From Apostichopus japonicus (lineage: Eukaryota > Echinodermata > Holothuroidea > Aspidochirotida > Stichopodidae): a stretch of 64,000 nt of DNA. This document shows positions 25,563-39,500 of the stretch, piece by piece. The notes below the pieces were generated by a model. That model made no database searches and was not told where the DNA came from. It was given only the letters and a program-made list of their open reading frames with translations. The translations under genes were made by a program, and so were the position numbers. The DNA lies in the NCBI RefSeq assembly GCF_037975245.1, contig NC_092565.1:4589499-4653498 (forward strand). Reading direction: 5' to 3'. The first letter of the stretch is position 1. Each line of letters begins with the position of its first letter.

Positions 25563-25581
25563 TGACAACTCTGGTTCCTAT

Positions 25582-27453
25582 TAGTAACTTGATTTCGGGA
25601 GGGTCTTTCAATATTGTCAAAAAGCCTGAACAGAAAGACATACAAAAAGTGAAACATCCAAAATAACAAGTTGGAGTCGTTTGAAAGGCCAACATATGAG
25701 GGACGGGAAAGACATATGGCCACGGAGAGGTGTGTATAGCGAGGGCGGGAGGTTGAAATATGTGGCATAGGGAACCCTTTGTGTAAAAATAGGAAAATTG
25801 AATTGAAAGCTTGCAGTGGGTAAACTTTGTTGGCAGTAAAACCGCAATATATGTGTGGCTTCTTGTTCGACAAACATTACCGGCCTAGCCTATACACATC
25901 ACCATTTGGGCTGAAATTAAGCTGCTGGTTATCTTTGTCAGTACTCCAGCAAGGTGGTTTACTGAAATTTACTGCGTGTAAGTAGTATTTCAAAATTGAA
26001 AAGCCCCAAACTCCCCACCCCTAGCCCATCTGCACACGCCAACTCTCTAGAGGCTGCCAATCAGGCTTGAAATGGACGTACCATAAGCTCCTACTATAAT
26101 CAATGATGTGCTCAAGGGATCGGGGCACGAGGACATGGGGTGGGGCTCGCCCTATACGTTACTCAGGAGAAATGGTTCAAGTCCGAGAGAAGCTTAACAT
26201 TCAGCCTGGGACGAATAAGTAGACCACTGCTACGTACGCCAGGTGAACACCCTCATATTCAACCTCACGCAAATCCCCATGAGCCGTACTAGCACAAATT
26301 CAATTGCGTTTATAGAGCCAGTTATAGACCTTATTCGGTATAGTCTCAATATGGCTCGGAATGCACCACTTTTTGACGTGTAAACTTTTATTTTTTCTTG
26401 GGAACGATCTCCATGCAGAATGGAACCCAGGGCCACACTCTTCCTTTATAAAATCCTTGAATCGCCTTTGGCCCATTCATATTGGTTCAGCTCATAAATC
26501 AGTTGGGAGAAATTAGAAAATTTCTCCCCCTCGATCCCCAATCCTGTGCACACCACGGCATATAATATCTTTGATAATTGACCGTACTGTAATGCAAGAC
26601 TTCTGAAAATTCGCTGATTTACCGCTCCCCTTGTGTCAGACTGAAAATTCAAGAACTTTGAAGCTGGTTCCGCTCCACCCCCCCCCCACCCCTAACCCAC
26701 TATATCCTAATGGCACCTTTTCTTCCTCGCACAGTTATTGTCAATCGATTGTACTGTCACTGAATCTACAAAGTTATTAGGGCGGGCCCGAGATGGGCCA
26801 CATATAATTTTTTTTTGTGGCCGAGTATCCTACTTTAGGGGTGTAATTGAGACATCCAATTGCCATACTTTACTTTACCTTGGACTCCATCAAACTGTTT
26901 TTCTTAAGCAATTGATGTTAATGTAAAGCACTTCTGAATATCAATTTCCGTTTGGACAATCGATATGTCTGACCATCTTGAAAAGAAAGAAACGTTTGAC
27001 TGGGAAGATGGGTGAATGATGGGTTCTAAGAGGCGTTACTACATCTCCATAAATAAAAAGTCGCCCTAGCAACAAAAAGGTCATTCCCATGTTGCACCAG
27101 TGTTGCTGGTTGTGGCTGCCCTTTGTTATCCCACCACAGTTCTGCTTCATCCAGAACGAACTCACTGTGGTGCAAACGCAACGAGTGGCATTCAGAAAAG
27201 AACTACTAACACATACGTACGGACGTATACACATACTACGTACTATGATCAAGCAGTCAGTGTACATTTCCATGCATGCCAAGTTGGAATTGCGATCAAG
27301 TTGACGTGTATACAGTATAGTTACTACATATACAGAGAGTAATGGCGCAATACAACATTCCAAACAGGGCCAGCAATGCGAATTACTAAAGTATTTTCTT
27401 TGTACAGAACTTGATTGGAACGACTAAGTAAGGGAATTTAATTCATTTGAACA
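25582..27453 (+). other. CK1 alpha upstream region and presumed 5' UTR
   Basis: Contains the presumed promoter of the kinase gene, but I see no firm TATA box or initiator. A pyrimidine-rich acceptor-like ttttctttgtacag ends at 27407, 46 bases before the ATG. This allows an upstream untranslated exon. A C-run lies near 26678-26691. The 140-aa frame on the - strand at 26941-27363 resembles no family I know. Confidence 0.4.
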
Positions 27454-27576
27454 ATGTCTGGATCAGCATCTGGAAAAAGTGAATTCATTGTCGGAGGAAA
27501 GTACCGACTCGTAAGGAAAATTGGTAGCGGAAGTTTTGGAGATATATACCTTGGAATAAATACACAAAATGGTGAA
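27454..27576 (+). CDS. CSNK1A1: CK1 alpha coding exon 1
   Basis: Residues 1-41 ([17 protein letters not shown]...), including the ATP-binding glycine loop. Ends GGTGAA before the consensus donor gtaagt, phase 0. Confidence 0.97.
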
Positions 27577-30500
27577 GTAAGTATATATACAAACAGTGAT
27601 AGGATGTAACATTAGGTTGGGCGCTGGAAAATGCCATACGTGTTGTTACTCACACTATCAAAGTTTGCATTGGATTTTGATATTGAAATAGGTTTTTCTT
27701 TATATAATATCAGATCAATCTGAATTAACGTGCTGCGTCCATAGATCAATAAGGTATTTTTACATCTAGTGTGGAATCATGAAGATCAGAGTCATACTCA
27801 GACTTGGTCAGACCTGGCCTAAACCTGTGAGGCTATCCTTAGGCCTACATTTTGTTTGTGTTAGAGTAGACCTAGGCATATCTTATGTCATCAGGCAGCT
27901 TAGTTGAACTTGTAAAGTTAGGTATTATATTATTTGGATGTAGATATGGATATCTTAGAATAGTGGTCGCGGTTGACAATAACATGTGGGCCTATGGCCT
28001 CACATGACTCGATAGGCCCTACTCCCCAGTACTACTATACTTAATAGCCTACGGTAGGGCTCTAACTAGCTTAAGTACTAGTAGCAATAATGAATATTGT
28101 ATTGTAGGAATTCAAAGTTCTAACAGTAACATTAAGACTAGGCCTTATGTTAGTTTCTGGACTAGCATTGTATTTTGAAACAACAACTAAAGTTATAATT
28201 GTTCCAGCAGGCCACAATTCAAGTTATTTTGATTCAAATTGTGAGTGATGAATATATGTTTTGAAACTGTCTAGGCCTAGATTACATCCAAGATCTCGGA
28301 CGTCACTGAAATGATCGTTTCTGGTACCATGCTGGTACCGTGATAGCAAAACTTCAGAACTTTAAAACATGATAATAAAATGCTGTGACTTGATTGTTCC
28401 CTTACTATAGAACCATTTTAGCACACTAGCTATCCCATCACTATCAATCACACTTTCCTGAGTGGGAATGCATTCACTTCAGGATCAAAATCACTGTTTC
28501 ATTTGTATAGTGTACCCGCTTGAGATTCGACTTTGCAACTATTTCCATTCTCTTCTACAAGTCTATATGGAGTTGCATTAAACGGAGTGCTCAATTTGTT
28601 TTGTTGAGATTGTTTGACTAATATCCCCCACTTTTAAGTCACTTTCCTTCGCTCCTCTCTTATCATGAATGAACAGCTTGTTTTTGTACTTATCTTCAGC
28701 ATCTCTATCTCTGATACTCTCATCTAATTGATGTTCCCCCCAAATTTTCAAACTCTGGTAGTTTGGTTCTTAGGTTTCTCCCAAACATTAACACTGCTGG
28801 ACTTATTCCAGTGCTACGATGAGCAGTTGTCCTATAAGCTCAGTTTCTCCTTTCAGTCTTTTGATTCTGAATGTAATGATCTATTTTGTTGTTCAACCTC
28901 TCCATTAGCAAGCTGGATGCAGAGGTGTTACATACCTATTTGCAGTCCCATTTGCCTGCAATTAATCCTCAAATATTTAGGATCTAACCAGAGGTCCATT
29001 GTCGGACGTGAGTAGGGCTGTGCATTTACGTTTAATGATCTTAAACGTTTAAACGGCCGAAAAGTTTTTCCCGTTTAAAGGTGACCTTTTGACCTCGACT
29101 TCCGTTACAATCGAGCTACATGAAATATAGGGTCAACAATCCAATTTTACCCTGTTTGTAGAAGAAAATGCACAGAAGAAAAGTATTTTCTCTGCTTCAT
29201 ATCATGCGGTAATTTTGTCCCTCATTTTAAGCTATATAATTACTTCTCACCGTAATACATGGTCATACCCCCAGCAAAGCATTCGTTTGTTAACAAAAAC
29301 TTTTTGCGCCAGATGGAGAACCTTCCTGAGACGTAGATGTTATTGTAATACCCCCTCCCGAGAAAATACAATCAATTGCTCTACCCCAATGCATGCTATT
29401 AAGCCAATAGTTATTATTTCAAAGAGAGGTAGGTATACAGTATAGCTGGGTGAAAAAAGATTACAGATTCATTGGTGTGAGAAAACGGATGGAAGATTAA
29501 CCGATTGTTATTTTCTTGGCTAGGGAGTTCAGGTGCTGCCCTTCACGAGTAGGCTGGGATTCTCAGAGACTTGGGCCGAGCGTATATGACCAGTTGGAGA
29601 TCCTAAAAACATTGCTTTACAGTATGCTTATTGTTACAATAAATTCAATAGTGGCTGGCAAGGTGTTCGAAGGTACCAACTTGCACGAGGCTCTAGCCAT
29701 GTAAAGCACTTTCGTGTCGGATTCCAGAGCATATATGTTATCCTCAAACTGGGATAAAGTACATGTAATTTTCTTGAGTTTGTAAATGGCGTGACTTTCA
29801 GGTTGTATAAATAAGATTAAATCATTATTGCTCTATTTAAGTATATATCAAGTGTCGATCATTTCGGTACTTTAACGTTAAACCGATTAGAAGATAATTC
29901 TAAACGTTTAAACTGAGTTTTGTTCGTCACAGCCCTAGACGTGAGAGATATTGGTAGCCCATGACGTGAGAACATGTTTTCAAGTGCCTCAATGATTTTC
30001 TCCCTGCTTATATCCAGGTATTTTCTATCTCATAATAACGACTATAATACAGTAATTGACTACCACAAATACATTACAGTATATCGTGTCAATCCTGTCA
30101 ATGGTAAGATCTTGCCACAGACCTGATGGCAAGGATGTTACCCCTAAGTTTCCCTGGTGTAAGTTTAGTGGTTTCACCTTTGCTTACCAATCTTGATGAT
30201 ACATCGGCAATAGTTTTCTGTCCTGGTAGGTGCTTTACTTTGAATGTGTCTGGCTTTGTGAGCCTTCACTCCCATCGGCCATCTCTTTAGTTCTTGTATT
30301 TGAGCGTGACTTTTGCCCATATAGCATCTCCAGTGGCTTGTGATTCGCGAGCAACTCAAAATCTTGGCCGTTTAATGTTCACACCACTGTAAGCGGCGAG
30401 CGCCTCTTTTTCAGTCATAGAAAAGCAACCTTCAACTTCAGTCAACATCCTACTGGCACAGCTTATAAATGGCACTAGTCTGTCCATCAGATTCTTGTTT

Positions 30501-33500
30501 TAGGATATCCGCCTATCCGACTACATACAGTCACCAGTTTTGTGTTTGTTGCATCAAGGTGATAATGCCCCCACTGCCTGTGCATTTGGGGGACAGTTTT
30601 GCAAGTTTGCATTAGTTTCTTGCTGCTCGGGACCTTAATCGTATTTTTCTTTGTCAGCCTACTCAAAGTCTCTGGCACTGAAGCTTAGTTTGGTATGTAC
30701 CTGGCTGAAAACCTGGCTGAGGAAAAAAAGGCCAAGGAAGCTTTTTACCTATAGCTGCAGCACCACTTGGCTACCTGGCATCTCTAAATGCCTTAACTCT
30801 TGCTTCCATTGGCTCAATACCTTGTTTGGACAACACATGACCCATGAATGTGATCCATTCCAAATTAATTTTTTCTTTCTTCACGGTTAAATTATTTGTT
30901 TTCAATTTCTCAAGCCCCTTCCTGAGCCTACCATGGTGATCGTCTTTGTTTCTACCAAATACGACAATATCATCTGAGATGTTTTGAACCATTTCACAGT
31001 CTTTCAAGACTTGTGAAACATAAGTCTAATATATACCTTCCGGTACATACCCTTGTGTCTTATGAATGTTGTTATACCCTGGGAGGTCTTGTCAAGCTCA
31101 ATTTGATGGTACCCATATTTAAGATCTAGGTTAGTACGTAACTAAAGACCTTGCACACCCACGCACCCATTCATGTTGTACAAAATTTCATCCACGGTAT
31201 CGGGTGAAATTCTCTAACAATACTTTTGTGTGCCTGTCGCATGTCAACATACAACCTTATATCCACATTTGGATTTGGCACTGCAATCATAGGGCTGTCC
31301 CATGTAATAGGTTTTTCTACCTTTCACTTTTACCTTGCGACTCAAGCTCATCTAGCTTGTTGCTTATATCCCTTTCCTTCAAGTAAGTTGTATTCTGTAC
31401 ATACGCTGAGCCACTCTCTGTACAGTTTCATCAAATTGCAATTTTAATTTATAGTTATTAGTTTATCAGTCTAAAAACAGTTTTGCAGACTGAAAACAGC
31501 CACTGTTCTCTTGATAAATGTCCACATTGACAATGTTTACACCGCTGGATAGAACTCTGAACTTCCTTGTAGTGACATTGCCGAGAAGTGCCTGCCCTTC
31601 GCCATCAAGTACACAGAATTTTGCCTCAAGCGTCTTTGCATGGCCCATCAGTGTTACATCTGTCTGAATTTTCCCAGTAGTGGTAATGGTTCTGATGAGT
31701 CATATGGCTTACAGTACTTTGGATGTTTTCTCAGAAGTTTCAATTGTTGCCACAAGGCTTCATCAATGATGTTTATGCTAGCAATGGCCCCACTATCGAT
31801 GGTCATGTCGACTGGATTTCCTGCTAGGAATAACTCCACTTGTTCCACACGGCCCCTAATACTGTGAACATTAAAAGTGTATTCATCTCCTGAATCAGAC
31901 CGAACATTTCGGACGTGCTCTTTTAAGTCTAATTAAATCCTTCATATTTTGCAGTAGTTTGCATAGTGCCCAATGTTCCCACACTTGGTTCATTTCTAAC
32001 CCCCTAGCTGGAGTTCTTGTCCCTCGCATAAATGACCACCACTGTTGCAGCATCGAAAACATTTCACTGCTGATGTAGAATTACGTCTTGGGTTGGCATC
32101 ATTTTCCTTTTTCGGAAGCCTCCTGTACTTTCTTTGTTTACAGATTGCATCTTTGGCTCACTCTCAAGTCATTCCTTTTGTCTAGCCTGCTGTTCTGACA
32201 TTTCTATTGTCTTTGCAATTGTTTGTAGTTGATGAAGTGTTAGATCATGTCCCGTTTCTAACAGCATTTGTATGAATCGTACGTGACCTACATTTTTCTA
32301 TCACTCGGTCATGACGTTGCTCTTCAGTGTTATCAAATGAACGAAATATCTACCTTGTTGTCTCAACCTTGTGATGAACTGTTTAGCTGATTTGTTTTCA
32401 TCCTGTTTCATTTTCCTAGAATGATACCGTTCAATGGGTATGTTCACCTTTGCTTGAAAGTGCTTATTGAGAATACTCCCTGCTTTCACATATTCATCCA
32501 GGCTAGCTTGCCCTGCATTATCAGACGACTATTTTACACTTTCACTGTTCATTTTCACCCCTTCGTTGAAGGAAACATAGATGGCCTGAACTTCCAGTCC
32601 TGCACAGTGTAACAATTACGCCTTTTTCTGTGGGGTAGAGCCTACACTCTTGCCTACGGCGAACAGTTTGAAACTATGCAGCCATCATTTCCATGCTTGC
32701 CCCACATGTGACAGATCACCGAGAGGGTCAAACTTTGTCACCCCATTTAAATAGATCTGTGACAGTTTTCAGCAAATTTTTTTCAAAGTAATGAGTAGAA
32801 TGCCTTAGATCCCATCCTCGTCACCAGATGAAGTGTATTCCTTTGTACACTCTATTAAAACAGCAAATAAAAACACAGGCGAATCGAATCAGCGTTAACT
32901 CATCTATTTACAGTTTCAGAACAAACCCCCTTCACTGTGGCTGCATAACTGATATACATTCCATTCGTCTTAGACACAGCAGCAAGCAGTGTAGGAAATA
33001 GCTAAGGTCTTCAGTATGGAAGGTTAGCTTTATTGTGGTAATAGATTAATAGTGCCCATTTACAGCTCTTTAGTGTTATGTAACTTACCGGTTTTCCCCA
33101 AAATAAATTGGAAGCTCCCAAGGAAGTAATTAAGATATCACCATTACTTTTCCCACGTATTCCCATGATCAATGGGCAACGAACTGACGAAACTTTCACA
33201 TAAAATGGGAAATCCTGTGACCTGTAGAGCCATTCAGTTGACAGATGTTGTGTGCCAACAAACTGTAAATATTTGTGAATTTAGGCCTAATTATAATATT
33301 ATAAGCCCTGCTCATTTGTAAGCCTGTTTGTTTCTCTTAACTAGATGATGCAAAGAGTGTAGGAGTATTTCTCAATCAGGCCTAGGCCTGATTGATTAAT
33401 AACACTCAAAAGATATCACTCAAATTGTCACCCCGAAGGCTATGTTCACCCCTGAGATTTTATTCCATTGATGTAATACATGATGGAAGATGTATTTAAA

Positions 33501-36500
33501 TTGCTTGTGCGAATGTACACTTTTCTATCCTCTTTTTAAATTTCTGTTGACTTTGTTAAATGTTTTTCTTTCTTTTGTTTTGCAGGAGGTAGCAGTCAAA
33601 TTAGAATCATTAAAGGCAAAACATCCTCAATTACTCTATGAGAGCAAACTATACAGAATATTACAAGGAGGCACAGGCATACCACACATAAAGTAAGTAT
33701 ATACTGTATGATGGGACAGTTGAGATGAATTATGAAGAAAAGACCAGTGTACAAACATAAGCCACATTAATGAGACCCTCCCTCACCCAGATATCGATGA
33801 GGACAATGCAATCCTTAATTTCCTAGTCACAACCCTAGTCACTGCCCATTACATACATCTGTGGTAAAACAGGAAAACCTAACTTTGACAATTACACAGT
33901 CAAATGGAGCGTGAGAATTTGGTAAGCTTCTTATGCGATGAAATATGCTGCAAACAACCTTAATCATTATTCTCATATCCCTGTTTGATCATGAATTAAC
34001 AGTTTTGTAAAAAAACAGGAAAAACTAACTTCAATCACACGGTCCAAAGGAGCGTGAGCATTTGGTAAGCTTCTTATGCAATGAAACATGCTGGTATTAT
34101 GGCCCATCAAAAGTAGAGTCTAAACGGTAACGAGGTGTAAGGCAGAACTGAGCATAAGTGTCTTCCCAAACACAGTATATTACAGGCACAGAGTTTCATT
34201 CTGTACCTAGATCATAATATCATCCTTTATATTTTGAAATGGTGAAGCCTAACACAGAACTATAGTTGCTTCTATCCAGTATGATTATTCATAAAATATT
34301 TCAAGTGGTTTTATGATGAAAATGCGACAAAGTGGCCTACTGTACCATTATGGCGTGTGCACAATCATACAGTATGTTAGACACTGTAGTAGTACACAGA
34401 CCTGTGTAAACTTCAATATGCATTAAAAACATCTGCACGCTGAAAGTACATTACAGTAAGGTTGCATGGAAATGAAGTCTGTGACTTTGTATTTTGGTTG
34501 TATGGGGGGACCTAACATCATGGTGTGTGCACAGTCACATATGTTAGGCTACGTACAAACTCAATATACAGTACATCTGCACACTAAAAGTACAGTCAGG
34601 TTGCAAGGAACTGAAGTCTGCATCTGAACACTAAAAGTAGGCTATTATATGTTGGTTGTTTATGTTTACACAAACTGTTTGTCAGTCAATGTAGTCAAAT
34701 CAAATCAGGTGCCATAGCCAGGTATGGTTATGATTTAGTTTATCTCATCTACATTTATGTTTGGCTAAGTTTGTAAAAGTTTTATGAGAGTTTTTTATAC
34801 ATGTGTGGTTCTGAAGTATTTAAAAAAAAAATTGTTGAAGGCTGTCACTGCGATGAGTAATTGTTAAGACATTGTTCCTACACATTGTGTACAGTAGTAC
34901 TGGAACCTCTTTTGATGATGTCATGCTTTTGAACCTGAGAAGATTTTTTCTTCTAAGATTTTGGTATGCTGGTAAATTGATAGATCTGTCCGGAAATGTA
35001 ATTTGATGTTATGAAGCTACGTAATGTACAGATAGATACAGTGTGCCCTTCCTTTTTGGTCTCATAAAATACATAATAGAGTGGTCAAGATAAGCCCTAA
35101 AATTGTCAATTGTTACTGAGGCACCCTGTAAAAAAAAAAAAAGTTTAAAAGCTATAGGCACTACATAAAGAATGAAGGTAAAAAGGGCTTCAGGTGTAGG
35201 TTTTAGATCTTATCCCAGCTTTTTTTGGTTTTTGGTTTTTTGTCAACACTCAGTTTGATATTTTGTTTCCATTCCAGGTGGTATGGTAATGAAAATGACT
35301 ACAGTGTGCTAGTCATGGACCTTCTAGGGCCGAGCCTAGAAGATTTATTCAACTTTTGCAATCGGCGGTTCTCTGCTAAAACGGTGCTCATGTTAGCTGA
35401 TCAGGTAAAGTACCCAAATAATCCATCTGTGACTTTCTATATTAATGTTTTATTTTTTTTATGGAAACAATTAAGTTGTGATAATAATCTTGAAAGCTTC
35501 AGTGCTGAATGTTAGAGTGATAAGCCCTGGTCATGATTAAAACATGGTTCACCCAGGGTTGCGAATCCGTTACATATGTAGCGCATAATAAAATACCGTA
35601 TTCATAAAGACACCAAAAGTCATCCACTTGCTAGAACACTTGCTCTATTATAATCCACAGTATTTGATAAAGTCATGAATAAATCTTGGTTTGAACCAAT
35701 AGGTATATTTCCTGACCTTTGTTTTCTAGACACAGAGCCATAACTTGTGTTTAAGTCTACGATTGCACGAACAGTAGAGTGCATAGTCCATGTTTGTACA
35801 TACGACTAATACAAGTGTGCCTGGTATGAGTCTAGAGTGATATCTGAAGCATAAGTTTAGCTGGCGTTGTTGAGTAAGTACATTACTCTAAACGATAGAC
35901 TTGAGCCGTACAAGTAAGACTTCCAAAACATAATTTATTTACAACACGCTACCATGTCAGTTCCTCACTAAAGGGAAACCACTGTCTCTCTTCCTGTTCT
36001 GTTGATCTATTTTGTAACACACCAACCACACCACAGTTTGTCAGAGCCTATTCCAAATAACGGTCAGCATACAGTATGAAGTATAGTATACTGGTACAAT
36101 GCGCCTTGAAACCTTTATATATAGTAACTGGTCAAAGTCTTTCAAGAGTGAAAGATCGTGTTGTGAAAATGGAAATGAAAAGGGGAGCAAATATACTGTC
36201 AAATGTCGTCTTATTTTCTGTAGAGAGCCTGTGACGGTAAAAGTTCAAAAAGGCTGGATTACCCCGTTGTTTTGATCCTAGCAGAATGTTCTTCAAAGGC
36301 TGGCCAAAAATAGTTTGAAAGAACCAATCAAGTTTGTGTACAGTACATACATTTACTATATATACTGTATGTTGATTCTTTTAGGTCACCATGCAGAAGG
36401 AAGTTATTAAAACAATGCATGAGTTGCACATGTAACTTCCTTCTAAATAATGCTTTGCGTAGTCATTGAGTGAAGTCAGGTGCTGTCTCCCACAAAAAAC

Positions 36501-39500
36501 AATAATAATGATCATAATAATAATTTTAAAAAAGAAACCCCCAAACCCACACACACTTCTTTCTTACCTACTGTATGTTATGGTATTCCTGTCTGTCTAC
36601 CTTATTTAAGTTAGTGTAATTGGCTCTACTGTGTACTTGTTGATATCATTGAGTCATGAATGACTTATCTAAAACTTGTTTGTTTGTTCACTTTTAAAAT
36701 GGGTGTGTGTGTGTGTGGGTGCTAATGATGAGTCATCGACTGTTTGTGTTTTAGTGTGGTACCTTTTATTTCTGCTTAATAGGTTCTTCCTTGTGATATT
36801 TCATTGTGAATATTAGTTGGATTAGATTTCTGGGTTTGGTCTGGTGTTTGCTGGGTGGATCTGTTGTTGTTAAATCCTGTGTGGAATGTGTGTTGGCAGT
36901 GTCTTTCGCACTTAGAGTGCTATGTAAGAGCATTTTGGGACTTAAGATAATGTACTGTTAGACCTGCAATTCTTTAAAAAAAAAAAAAAAGGAAAATATT
37001 ATCGTAATACCAGAAAGAAAATGATAATATTGAAATTTCAAGCAACTTCGGTGGGGCACAACTATATGAGCTCGAAAAGTGGATTTTTTTTGCCATCCAA
37101 TGTCATGCACTAAGGGCACACCCTCTGTAGTAGTCACACAAAATATTGACTGCATTTATGTGTGTGTGTAAATATTCTAGCAGAGAGCCTATTAATTTCA
37201 GCATTTGTTGTCAAATTCTGTGTGTGCTGAGAAAGCCGTACAATCAATACAGTTGTCAATTTGTGTGTTGTGTCGCATTGATGTCTCATGTTGAATCACC
37301 TGTAGGGAAGATCTGTGTGCTATATATATATAGTACAGTCATGTCTGTAGAATCCAACTGAATTGTTTTTCATTTCTTGTCTGTCTGTCTGTCAAGTACT
37401 TTGCTTATAGATTCTTTCTTGGATATAATTGATGGTGACGAATATATAATGAAAAGAATGATTCTGTTGTGGAATAGAAGTTACTATTTTTTACAAGTTT
37501 AAGTTCTCAATTTGATAATATTCTAATAATCCAAACATTGCTAGTGAATGGGGGAAAAAAAGTTACCTTGGAGGATGGCAAAACTGTGCTTATAATACCC
37601 ATGAGCACGACAATAGGCTTTGACAAATAAATAGAAATGGTGCAATGTTCCCCGTTTGTGCAATGAATTATGATATACTGTAAAAGTATTACATATTTGT
37701 ATGTATAATATGTTGTATATATTAAATAGGGTCTAATCTATAGATGTCAAAAGCTAGGATACTGTTTCTTTTTGACGCAGTGCCTACCAAACAAGTTGGG
37801 CCCGTACATCCACAAAATAGTAAGCCTACTCCAAACCGTGGACAATTTGACAGTAATTGATACGTTTGTGTACAATGTTTTTGTACATCATCGGACCTTA
37901 TCGATGTTTAATGATATAAGGAATCAGTACTGTACATGCACAGTACAATGCCTGGGTTTTGAGGTAGTTTAATTTAGTATTGTTTATAGCAGGGTCATAA
38001 ACTTGAAAAGTAAATCCTGACCTGTGTGTTCTGTATATCTGTTTTTAACTTTTAACAAAAAACAGTTAGTTTACATACTTAACCATGACCTTGTGTAGTC
38101 AACTTAGTGCAATGTATCTATATATTTAAGTAGACCTGTTGAACTCAAAGTCTCCAACTGCTGTAGGCAGTTGCTACTGTAGGTGAGATGACATAGGAGG
38201 GCCATACATTGTTCGAATAATAAAAAAAACAGAAACAACAACAACAAATGCAAAAACAAAACAAAAAAACAACATCACCACCTCCTTGAAAACTGTGCCA
38301 CATCTATAGAGATGAAAGAATATGAAAGTAATTTATATACTGCAGTATTGAGTACTTTAATGAGTCTGATGGTTGTCACACAGGTAGTTCTCGTGGGAAA
38401 GTTTTGAAAGACCAAGTCAACTTTTGCCAAGTGTTGTTACTGTTGCCTTTACTGTACATAGTACAGTATTGCTCCCTGGAACCGTGTTCTATTGTAAACT
38501 TTGAGTTGTGGAGAGAGTAGGGGTTGTTTGCCAGATTAATGATTCTGTTAATGATCTGTTAATTGTTATCACCGTACAGTAGGTCAAACGTGCACGTGTA
38601 ATAAAACGTGCTTCGGTTGGATGTTATGAGCGTTATTATTTGTTAGGGTATCCAAGGTGACTTCCATTAGTCATCGTCCCTGTCTGTGTTGTCTACGGTT
38701 TCGATCCAAAATTACCAGGCCGTATTACCATGTTGACTAAATTAAAGTGCAATGCCAGAAGGTCGGGAACAACCATGCGTTAATTTGTGTTCATTTTCAT
38801 GGAATCCAGTGCCAACGTACAGTTTAATAATAAGGGACAAATTTTCCCATGCTGTACTCTCTTGTCAAAGCGCTCGCACTGACAGTACGTATGAATATCT
38901 ATATGTCTCTGTCATGGATAAATAATCGTAATAATCGTAAACGTTTCCAACTCTTCATACTGTCAGTATGAGTGCTTTGAAGCAAGTTACTGAAGGCCGG
39001 AATAGAATGGTGTTATCATTAGTAAATCACCCCAAACAGGCTGAAGAAGGAAGGATCCATGACATTAGGGACTCTCTGCCACAAATCCCCTCGTATATCT
39101 TCTCGGGTTTATTCTCATTTACTGTACCTGCCTTAGTCATTTTTGTCTGACTGACCGGCAATGAATTTGCAGTGTAGAGTTGCCGATTGTGAACACAGAA
39201 TCTGAAATATATACAGACTCATTTCCTTTAGAAGAGAGGTTAGAGGGACCTTATTATTTAAAGTGACATGATCAAATGAAAGACTTGCTCTGCCAGCTAC
39301 CAAAAACAATTGTTAGTTTGTATTCTCCTTTAAATGCCTTCTGCTTGTTTTAAGATCTATTCACAAATACAATACTGTAGCTAAACTAACAGTGATTTCA
39401 CAGAAAGATTGCAAGCTACTTGAGTGAATTTCTGCTTGTGATGAGAGGGTTGGTGTGTTCTTTCAACATATTCAAGTCAGATTTAAAAGATTTAAAGATT

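Larger units (their letters stand above)
23585..25573. mobile_element. hAT-type element with subterminal repeat arrays and perfect 8-bp TSD
   Basis: The left end is CAGAGTTGGGGACTCGAGTC and the right end, reverse complemented, is CAGAGTTGTCAACAAGTCCC. Directly outside lies gttcctat at 23577-23584, with the identical gttcctat at 25574-25581: a perfect 8-bp target duplication as made by hAT transposases. Inside each end is an array of GACTTGAGACTTG-type units (about 23592-23790 and 25377-25560). This resembles the subterminal repeats that hAT transposases bind. No transposase frame survives; part of the interior is a second hAT insertion. Confidence 0.9.
28430..32845 (-). mobile_element. Decayed Ty3/gypsy (Mag/SURL-like) retrotransposon
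   Basis: Fragments in gag-pol order occur on the - strand. They are a Gag piece (about 32489-32301), zinc knuckles (about 32085-31950), an aspartic protease with IDSGA (31848-31466), reverse transcriptase (about 31300-30771), RNase H (about 30700-30170) and integrase (about 30110-29946 and 29004-28500). Frames are broken by many stops and shifts, so it is dead. A TGGTGACGAGGATGGGA near 32832-32816 fits a primer-binding-site/leader position. A partial LTR may lie just above it, but I find no second LTR. The element runs antisense to the host gene. The Mag/SURL assignment is by eye from the RT and integrase wording. Confidence 0.85.
27577..33585 (+). other. CK1 alpha intron 1
   Basis: About 6 kb, largely occupied by a decayed Ty3/gypsy element on the opposite strand plus a hAT element inserted into it. 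The rest is unremarkable intron sequence. Confidence 0.9.

Noticed and set aside
25376-25873. 165-aa open frame on the - strand with KSQVKSQV repeats
   Set aside because: The repeat is the translation of the hAT subterminal array; it is not a protein-coding repeat.
26941-27363. 140-aa open frame on the - strand just upstream of CK1 alpha
   Set aside because: No recognisable domain, no splice or start context; it overlaps the presumed promoter/5' UTR of a + strand gene. Length alone is not enough.
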